This document shows positions 41,285 to 46,313 of a stretch of DNA of 46,313 nucleotides, one piece after another. The DNA comes from Rossellomorea vietnamensis. Lineage in GTDB: Bacteria > Bacillota > Bacilli > Bacillales > Bacillaceae_B. The stretch spans positions 90,934 through 137,246 of the forward strand of contig NZ_LIXZ01000015.1 in NCBI RefSeq assembly GCF_001305855.1, in the 5' to 3' direction. Position 1 is the stretch's first letter. Every line of letters starts with the position of its first letter. A program made the position numbers and the translations under genes. The notes under the pieces are model-generated. The model was not told the origin of the DNA. It searched no databases and was given only the letters and a program-made list of their open reading frames with translations.

Positions 41285-41320
41285 AGATCGAAAGCCCATG
41301 CAGCTTTCGATCTTTTTTTT
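41285..41320 (+). terminator. intrinsic terminator of the YcnK/PepSY/FixH-like unit
   Basis: A perfect 11-bp stem (AGATCGAAAGC/GCTTTCGATCT, loop CCATGCA) is followed by eight T. Confidence 0.92.
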
Positions 41321-41378
41321 GACAGAATAAGAGATGTCTAGTTTGCTATAATGGTCTTAAAAAGGGGATGTTGACTCT

Positions 41379-42140
41379 ATGATTATCCGAGAAACCGTGG
41401 ATTCCTTCATCATGATCAAACAACACGACCACGCCTACATATCCGGCGAAACCATCAAACATGTCAATCGCAATCTATTAAAATCCGATCTGTTTTTCGA
41501 TGACTTCGTATACGCCTCCCATCAGCATGACCGGAGCTGGATTGGACTAGACGAGACGCCGATCTGGAACGACGCGAAGCAGATTCCCTTCACCTTCTCA
41601 GACTATCCCCTTCTCCCGAAACTTGCATTCTATCAAATCGGACTGGATGAAATCAAGGAGGCTAACCTCTATGCGGCACTCCTATGCAGCCTTCATTTCT
41701 GCTCTTTCTTTGCCAAATCGAAGGATCCGGACTGCCTGCAATTTTTACAGGATGAAGCATCAAGACAGAAGAAGATCCGGAAAGAGCTTCCGAAGCTCGA
41801 CGAAGAACTGCTTATCCAGCACTTCCAGCTCCTTCAATTGTCCGATAATCTCTCCCTCTACTTTTGCCTAAATGAACCGGGTGTGGATAAAGAGAGCGAG
41901 CATCCGTGGTTCAGGGATGGTTTCAAGAACACGGAGAGCTTTCACCCAGGGAATCATAAGCTTCTGGCCAGGTGGGTGAATGAGCATGAGGTGACGTTTG
42001 ATGCCTACCCTTTTGAAACGGATTTTCATGTGACGCTTCCTTATAAGAAAGTGGACAAGGCGACGATCCGGAAGCTGGGGATTGCGGAAGCGTATGGGGA
42101 AAGTAAATTGGAGGAACATAGTATTTTGATACGAAAATAA
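41379..42140 (+). CDS. DUF3891 family protein
   Basis: A 253-aa protein matching the DUF3891 pattern. HDHAYISGETIKHVN at residues 16-30 and ASHQHDRSWIGLDETPIWN near residues 47-65 carry His/Asp residues reminiscent of HD-type metal-binding proteins. YPLLPKLAFYQIGLDEIKEANLYAALLCSLHF follows. It ends in a basic strand segment. No biochemical role is known to me. It is preceded by AAGGGG and ends in a terminator shared with the convergent MFS gene. Confidence 0.8.
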   Translation: MIIRETVDSFIMIKQHDHAYISGETIKHVNRNLLKSDLFFDDFVYASHQHDRSWIGLDETPIWNDAKQIPFTFSDYPLLPKLAFYQIGLDEIKEANLYAALLCSLHFCSFFAKSKDPDCLQFLQDEASRQKKIRKELPKLDEELLIQHFQLLQLSDNLSLYFCLNEPGVDKESEHPWFRDGFKNTESFHPGNHKLLARWVNEHEVTFDAYPFETDFHVTLPYKKVDKATIRKLGIAEAYGESKLEEHSILIRK

Positions 42141-42169
42141 GGAAGACCCTTTGATGGGGGTCTTCCTTC
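42140..42169. terminator. bidirectional intrinsic terminator
   Basis: A perfect 11-bp stem (AAGGAAGACCC/GGGTCTTCCTT) separates the convergent DUF3891 and MFS genes. Confidence 0.9.
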
Positions 42170-42173
42170 AGTT

Positions 42174-43448
42174 TTAGGATGAAATCGATGCCTTCACTTC
42201 CTGCACCACTTTCCCCTTTGCTTCCAGTGTTTTCATGATCACATGATACATGACCGTTCCGGATATGCCGAGGATCAACAGGATGCCGCCCATCATCAGC
42301 GGACTGACCCATTCCCCAACGATGATGAGGAGGGAAGCAATGATCATGGCACCATAGAAGGTCAGGCTGTAGAAGGCCATATACGTGCTGCGGGCGTTGG
42401 ACGGGGCCAGGTCCCCGATCATCGCCTGCTTGATCGGAACGTACATGAGCTCCCCGAACGTCCCGACAAACCCCAGGATAAAGAGGAATAAAATATTGTT
42501 TGTGAAGGCAAAGGCGCTGAAACATATGGTAAAGATGAACATCCCCGTTACGAGCGTCCAGCGGTCACTCCACTTTTTGAACAGTAATAAGACGACAGCT
42601 GATAAGAACACGACGATCAACGTATTTTCCGTCCGCAGGAATCCGAGCATCCGCGTACCGTCAAGCGTGAAGTCAAAGCCCAAGAGAGTGGCCTCCTGCT
42701 CGGGGATATCCCTTTCCAGGCGAATCCCTACGTAATTGGTCAGTGATTGCTCCAGTGTAAAAATGAAGACGGCACCGATGATATACATCATGAATAATTT
42801 ATCTTTCAATACGGTTGAATAGCTTTGAAGCATCTTGTTGGATGAAGAAGCGGTTTCAGTGGTGGCAGGTTCCGGTGTGTAGGTTTCTGTGATGAAGAAA
42901 ATGGTAATCAGGACGGACAGGAGTGTGATGCCTGAAATCCCGAGGAATAATTCAAACAGGTACGTTTTAAATAGAAAAGCGCCGATGATGCCTCCGATCG
43001 CGGTGGCGAGATTCCCTAACCAGTAGCTGACGGTGAATACGAGCTTCCGTGAAGCGGAATCGGTCACATCGATGATCATCGCCTGTGCTGCAGGCTGGAA
43101 CATCCCGCCGGCAAACATATTGAGAACGAAAAACGCCGCGGTGATGTAAGGCAGGTCAAACCACGGTGAATTGCACAGGGCAATGAAGAAGAACGTCGTC
43201 ATGATTCCGAGTTCGGCAAAAATCATGATCTTCCGGCGACCGATCTTATCTGAGATATGACCGCCAATAAATCCACCGATGATCCCACTGATGACGATCA
43301 GGACAAGGATGATCCCGGTCTGAGTTGCCCCGATCTTCTGGGCGAAATAGATGGCCATGAACGGAATGACCGCCATGGTGACAAGTCCCCCAAGGAACTG
43401 CATGGCAAGCCGCAGTTTCAGGTTCGGATGAATATCTCGTATTCTCAT
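42174..43448 (-). CDS. MFS transporter, drug-efflux type
   Basis: A 424-aa integral membrane protein with about 12 membrane segments. The MFS signature GGHISDKIGRRKIMIF lies near residue 62, between segments 2 and 3. It belongs to the MdtG/drug-proton antiporter-like group. The upstream TetR gene overlaps it by one base (TGATG), so it is the regulator's likely target. ATG 43448 has GGAGG four bases before it. The GTG one codon earlier abuts the ribosome site. The transported compound is unknown. Confidence 0.88.
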   Translation of the reverse strand: MRIRDIHPNLKLRLAMQFLGGLVTMAVIPFMAIYFAQKIGATQTGIILVLIVISGIIGGFIGGHISDKIGRRKIMIFAELGIMTTFFFIALCNSPWFDLPYITAAFFVLNMFAGGMFQPAAQAMIIDVTDSASRKLVFTVSYWLGNLATAIGGIIGAFLFKTYLFELFLGISGITLLSVLITIFFITETYTPEPATTETASSSNKMLQSYSTVLKDKLFMMYIIGAVFIFTLEQSLTNYVGIRLERDIPEQEATLLGFDFTLDGTRMLGFLRTENTLIVVFLSAVVLLLFKKWSDRWTLVTGMFIFTICFSAFAFTNNILFLFILGFVGTFGELMYVPIKQAMIGDLAPSNARSTYMAFYSLTFYGAMIIASLLIIVGEWVSPLMMGGILLILGISGTVMYHVIMKTLEAKGKVVQEVKASISS

Positions 43449-44053
43449 CACACCTCCACCCTTTCCGTCACAGGACCGAATAACCGCAGGGCCTGTATTT
43501 TCATATTGCTCCAGATCAGATTTGTATGGTCATCGATGAAGGTCAGCCTCAGCCCATTCAATAAGGAAATATACGATTGAGCCATCAGCACCGGTGACCC
43601 TTCATAGAAGCATCCCTCCTTCTGTCCTTTTTCAATGACAGGATAAATACGTTCTGCAAACACATCGACAAAGGCACTCAACTCTGCGAACAAGACGGGA
43701 TACCGGTCCGGCCTCGCCAGTACCTGCTGGGAAAGGCGCAGGAAATCCTTATTCTTCGCAAACACATCCAGCTGGCAGTCAATCATATTCCGTACCATCT
43801 CCATCGGACTTCCACTATACCTTTCCTCTATCTCACTAAAATATGGCTTGATTTCCTCTAATGGCTCGAGGATCGCCGCTTCAAATAAGACCTCTTTTGT
43901 CGCAAAGTATGTGAACACGGATCCGAAGCTGACCCCTGCCTCCTTGGCAATGGCAGAGATGGTCGTTTCCGCAAATCCGTTTTCGCTGTATGTTTTGACG
44001 GCTGCTCCCAGGATCGCCGCTCTCTTTTTCATCATTTTTTCCTCCCGCGACAT
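43448..44053 (-). CDS. TetR-family transcriptional regulator
   Basis: A 201-aa TetR-type repressor. The N-terminal HTH AILGAAVKTYSENGFAETTISAIAKEAGVSFGSVFTYFATKE (residues 15-56) shows the usual TetR spacing, and the C-terminal ligand domain is helical (MVRNMIDCQLDVFAKNKDFLRLSQQ). ATG 44053 follows AGGAGGGG. The first in-frame ATG is upstream of the ribosome site. It is cotranscribed with the MFS gene and probably autoregulated via the palindrome TTGATTAATCAA in its own promoter region. Confidence 0.87.
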   Translation of the reverse strand: MSREEKMMKKRAAILGAAVKTYSENGFAETTISAIAKEAGVSFGSVFTYFATKEVLFEAAILEPLEEIKPYFSEIEERYSGSPMEMVRNMIDCQLDVFAKNKDFLRLSQQVLARPDRYPVLFAELSAFVDVFAERIYPVIEKGQKEGCFYEGSPVLMAQSYISLLNGLRLTFIDDHTNLIWSNMKIQALRLFGPVTERVEV

Positions 44054-44080
44054 AATGCTCCCCTCCTTTTTCGAAATTGA

Positions 44081-44126
44081 TTGATTAATCAATTTTTATT
44101 TTACTGTTAGATATTTCCAAGGTCAA
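44081..44126 (-). promoter_or_regulatory. TetR/MFS promoter with palindromic operator
   Basis: On the minus strand, -35 TTGACC (44121-44126) and -10 TAAAAT (44098-44103) are separated by 17 bases. The 12-bp palindrome TTGATTAATCAA (44081-44092) lies immediately downstream of the -10, covering the start region. This placement fits TetR autorepression. Confidence 0.65.
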
Positions 44127-44190
44127 TGGTTATTTTTCGACAAAAACATCCGCCTCCTGATGTGTGCCAACAACAGAAAGCGGACCTATT

Positions 44191-44622
44191 TTATTCGTCA
44201 AACGTCCCGTTCATCCGGACCAGCAGTTCCCCGAACACGTTCTTCTCCTCATCGGACCAACCTTCAAGCAGGCCCTCATACCATTCGAGCCTCATGCGGC
44301 TGTCGAGGGCAAGCTTTTCCTTCCCTCGTTCAGTGAGGTCAAACAGGCTCACCCGTCCGTCGCTTGGGTCTGAAAAACGCTGGATAAGCTTCTTCGCCTC
44401 TAGTGCGGCCGCCTGTCTGGACAACGTCGAAATATCCAGTTGGAACGCTTCGGCAAGCTGCTTCAATCGTGATGGTCCCTGTTCATCGAGCTGCCTCATC
44501 AGAAGGTATGCGGACCTCTCCAAGATCCCGATTTTTCGATCCGACTGATCCCGGAAAACCGCCTTTCTGATCAAGGTGGTCAATTCATATTCAATCCGTT
44601 TTATCGAGCTCTCTTTGGACAT
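44191..44622 (-). CDS. MarR-family transcriptional regulator
   Basis: A 143-aa winged-helix regulator. The DNA-binding region QLAEAFQLDISTLSRQAAALEAKKLIQRFSDPSDGRVSLFDLTERG (about residues 55-100) has the MarR wing DPxDGR in place. ATG 44622 follows AAAGGGGGGAG. It is divergent from the CidA-like gene. Twin palindromes in the shared promoter region are likely its operators. The ligand is unknown. Confidence 0.87.
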   Translation of the reverse strand: MSKESSIKRIEYELTTLIRKAVFRDQSDRKIGILERSAYLLMRQLDEQGPSRLKQLAEAFQLDISTLSRQAAALEAKKLIQRFSDPSDGRVSLFDLTERGKEKLALDSRMRLEWYEGLLEGWSDEEKNVFGELLVRMNGTFDE

Positions 44623-44663
44623 AGATCTCCCCCCTTTTTTCATCAGTAAACCTGACAGATTCA

Positions 44664-44718
44664 TTGACAACACTGCAGGTACTTGTATAATACAAGTATA
44701 TAGTTGTATCGTACAAGT
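44664..44718. promoter_or_regulatory. divergent promoters with twin 17-bp palindromes
   Basis: Plus-strand promoter of the CidA-like gene: TTGACA (44664-44669) and TATAAT (44686-44691), 16-base spacing. Palindrome 1, ACTTGTATAATACAAGT (44681-44697), is perfect and covers the -10. Palindrome 2, AGTTGTATCGTACAAGT (44702-44718), is near-perfect. The two are 21 bases apart, two helical turns. On the minus strand TTGTAC and TATTAT (18-base spacing) could serve the MarR gene. This suits cooperative MarR-dimer binding. Confidence 0.8.
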
Positions 44719-44789
44719 AATCCCAGGAAAAGTAAAGCGTTTTCATTGAAAGGTGGGAAAAAGATCTTCCTATCAGGAGGACCCGTGTT

Positions 44790-45173
44790 ATGAAAATCAT
44801 TCGAATCATCATCCAAATCGGCATTCTTTATGCTTTTTCCTTTATAGGCGGAGCCGTCGAGGAGCTCCTCCACCTACCGATACCCGGAAGCATCATCGGC
44901 CTGATCCTGCTCCTTGCATGCCTGTCGTTGAAAATTGTTCCCGTGATCATCGTAGAGGATGGCGCAAGCTTTTTACTCGCGATCCTTCCCTTATTATTCA
45001 TCCCGGCCATGACCGGGGTCATGAACTACCCCGCCCTTTTATCAGGAACCGGTGCCATGCTCTTTCTCATTGTTGTCGTGAGTACCGTCGTGACCATGGC
45101 CGTATCCGGTTTTGCCAGTCAGCACTTAGAAAAACGATCTGAAAGAAGGGAACAAGCATGCAGCAAGCACTGA
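44790..45173 (+). CDS. CidA/LrgA family holin-like membrane protein
   Basis: A 127-aa protein with four membrane segments and the family signature HLPIPGSIIGLILLLACLSL near residues 28-47, followed by FLLAILPLLFIPAMTGVMNY near residue 60. CidA/LrgA proteins influence murein hydrolase activity and autolysis and, in B. subtilis, some LrgA/LrgB relatives move pyruvate. The size of 127 aa is close to B. subtilis YwbH. AGGAGG lies nine bases before the ATG. It overlaps the CidB-like gene by 16 bases. Confidence 0.9.
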   Translation: MKIIRIIIQIGILYAFSFIGGAVEELLHLPIPGSIIGLILLLACLSLKIVPVIIVEDGASFLLAILPLLFIPAMTGVMNYPALLSGTGAMLFLIVVVSTVVTMAVSGFASQHLEKRSERREQACSKH

Positions 45174-45850
45174 TCGCAATCCTGATCATCACCCTCACCG
45201 CCGTCCTTTATTTTGGCATGGTGAAGGTGTATCAGCGTTTCTCGTATCCCGTATTGATCCCGGTCCTGACGACCACGATCGTGATCGTCGGACTGCTGAT
45301 CTCTATGCATATTCCTTATGAGGAGTACATGATCGGCGGGAAATGGATCCACTCCCTGCTTGGTCCCGCCGTCGTCGCCCTTGCGTATCCCCTGTATAAG
45401 CAGCGGAAGATCCTGATGAAGTATCGCTTCCCGATCATCGGAGGAGTCTTTGCCGGACTCCTGACGGGAATGGTGAGTGGACTCCTGTTTGCCCGGATTC
45501 TCGGCATCGACCATGAGTTGATCCTTTCCATTGTACCGAAGTCGATCACGACACCCGTCGCCATCCAGATCGCATCCGGTCTGGGCGGCGTCCCGGCCAT
45601 GACTGTCGTCTTCGTTATGATCGCCGGATTCTCAGGCGTCATCCTCGGGCCGATGATCCTGAAGATGGGACGCATCCACAGCTCACTCGGACGCGGGATA
45701 GCCTTAGGCAGCGCATCCCACGCCCTCGGTACGTCGAAAGCGATGGAATACGGTGAACTGACCGTATCCATGAGTTCCGTATCCATGACGTTGAGTGCCC
45801 TGCTAGGCTCGGTGTTTGGTCCGATTGTGGTGTGGGTGTTTCATGTTTGA
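45158..45850 (+). CDS. CidB/LrgB family membrane protein
   Basis: A 230-aa polytopic protein with the LrgB family stretch LGPAVVALAYPLYKQRKIL near residue 68, SITTPVAIQIASGLGG near residue 128 and GSASHALGTSKAMEYGE near residue 186. These are the conserved central and C-terminal signatures. It forms a complex or pathway with the CidA-like protein upstream, with which it overlaps. Regulation is probably by the divergent MarR protein. There is no clear terminator before the 20-bp array downstream. Confidence 0.9.
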   Translation: MQQALIAILIITLTAVLYFGMVKVYQRFSYPVLIPVLTTTIVIVGLLISMHIPYEEYMIGGKWIHSLLGPAVVALAYPLYKQRKILMKYRFPIIGGVFAGLLTGMVSGLLFARILGIDHELILSIVPKSITTPVAIQIASGLGGVPAMTVVFVMIAGFSGVILGPMILKMGRIHSSLGRGIALGSASHALGTSKAMEYGELTVSMSSVSMTLSALLGSVFGPIVVWVFHV

Positions 45851-45890
45851 GGAGGCTGAGCGTAGACGACGCAAAGATTTTTCGACAAAC

Positions 45891-45990
45891 CGTATGAAAT
45901 ATCTGAAATGAGGATTAAATAATGGATATCAGGATTAAATATCCGAGATAAGGATTAATAAATGAATATCCGGATCATAAAGAAAGAAAA
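45891..45990. repeat. 20-bp-period degenerate tandem array, five units
   Basis: Five units start at 45891, 45911, 45931, 45951 and 45971, each exactly 20 bases, with consensus AGGATTAAATATCNGANATA. Units two to four share AGGATTAA. Unit one (CGTATGAAATATCTGAAATG) and unit five (CGGATCATAAAGAAAGAAAA) are decayed. The consensus differs from the array at 24.5 kb, but period and copy number are the same. It lies between the CidB-like gene and the IS element and is not coding. Confidence 0.8.
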
Positions 45991-46069
45991 GCCTCTCCCA
46001 TAATAGGTTCACCATGTATGAAAATGATGAGCCATACACCCACTCCTTCAAAAAGACCCGTTCACACGG

Positions 46070-46313
46070 TGGCTAACCCCAAAAGTTAGAGTTTTGTTAT
46101 GCAGCTGATTGGATGGACTGAGTTCGGTATTCGACTGGACTTAGTCCATCCAATTTTTCTTTTGAACGTTCATGATTGTACCAGTGGATATATTCTTCAA
46201 TCCGGCTTCTTAAATCCTCAAAGGTAACTAATTTTTCTCCATAGTACATTTCCTGCTTCAAAACACCAAAAAAGTTTTCCATTACAGCGTTGTCTGCGCA
46301 TGTAGCTTTCCGT
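46070..46313 (-). mobile_element. IS3-family insertion sequence, end fragment
   Basis: The right edge carries the 3' part of an IS3-type transposase gene followed by a short non-coding end. The probable IS terminus begins near 46070 with TGGCTAACCCCAAAAGTTAG, which resembles the ACCCCAAAAGTTAG-type ends of IS3/IS150-group elements. The rest lies beyond the window, so the other terminal repeat and target duplication cannot be checked. Confidence 0.7.
46097..46313 (-). CDS. IS3-family transposase, C-terminal part (runs off edge)
   Basis: About 71 codons of an open frame continue past the window edge and end at 46097. The sequence TCADNAVMENFFGVLKQEM at the edge is the DDE-transposase segment typical of IS150-group OrfB (DNAxxExFFGxLK with the catalytic Glu), followed by YIHWYNHERSKEKLDGLSP and a normal C-terminus. 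The ATG at 46282 is internal, because the frame extends upstream. The fragment shows no frameshift. Confidence 0.9.
   Translation of the reverse strand, partial: RKATCADNAVMENFFGVLKQEMYYGEKLVTFEDLRSRIEEYIHWYNHERSKEKLDGLSPVEYRTQSIQSAA

Overview
The window looks like chromosomal DNA of an endospore-forming member of the Bacillaceae (Bacillus/Rossellomorea-like). The reasons are strong AGGAGG-type ribosome binding sites throughout, frequent GTG and TTG starts, mid-40s GC by eye, a clear germination hydrolase CwlJ, and homologues of Bacillus subtilis YhfK, YjhB, YwaF and YcnK. The species assignment is inference. There is no rRNA, tRNA or CRISPR array. The only mobile element is the end of an IS3-type insertion sequence cut by the right edge.

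Layout. (1) 0.2-8.0 kb, all minus strand: a run of small metabolic and repair-type enzymes (ITPase-like pyrophosphatase, deoxyribonucleotidase, GNAT acetyltransferase, APH-type kinase, Nudix hydrolase, uridine-kinase-like P-loop kinase, DinB fold) mixed with small membrane proteins and an M3 oligoendopeptidase. (2) 8.1-12.4 kb: a GNAT, a VOC protein, a pair of DppB/DppC-like ABC permeases with no ATPase or binding protein nearby, a SnoaL-like protein, a second GNAT, and a frameshifted small zinc-ribbon membrane protein. (3) 12.4-15.2 kb: a compact minus-strand operon of methyltransferase, alpha/beta hydrolase, GNAT and YjhB-type Nudix. (4) 15.3-24.2 kb, minus strand: a Cys-rich protein of unknown role, a second M3 peptidase, a DUF2268 lipoprotein, CwlJ, an APH-like kinase, three membrane-anchored proteins of unknown function, a Nudix protein and YhfK. 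(5) 24.4-30 kb: a 20-bp tandem repeat array, a HAD phosphatase, a CPBP protease, YkvA and YnfA membrane proteins, a SAP-domain protein, and a membrane alpha/beta hydrolase. (6) 30.2-32.1 kb: an ABC exporter behind an 18-codon leader peptide and mutually exclusive RNA pairings. (7) 32.2-38.5 kb: GNAT, YwaF, a divergent SDR/WYL-regulator pair, nucleoside hydrolase, MBL hydrolase and VOC. (8) 38.8-41.3 kb: a YcnK-like copper-sensor regulator, a PepSY-TM protein and a YtkA/FixH-like His-rich lipoprotein, probably one metal-handling operon. (9) 41.4-45.9 kb: DUF3891, a TetR-MFS operon, and a MarR regulator divergent from a CidA/CidB (LrgA/LrgB) pair with twin palindromic operators. (10) 45.9-46.3 kb: a second 20-bp-period array and the IS end.

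The observations most worth following up are: the leader peptide and attenuator in front of the ABC exporter; two unrelated-sequence intergenic arrays that share an exact 20-bp period and five units each; the regulator/PepSY/FixH-like metal module, which lacks the usual CopCD importer; and the twin operators 21 bp apart controlling the CidAB-like pair. Most of the rest is an ordinary Bacillus accessory region rich in acetyltransferases, Nudix hydrolases, kinases and small membrane proteins. All family calls were made by eye from translated sequence, with no database search.
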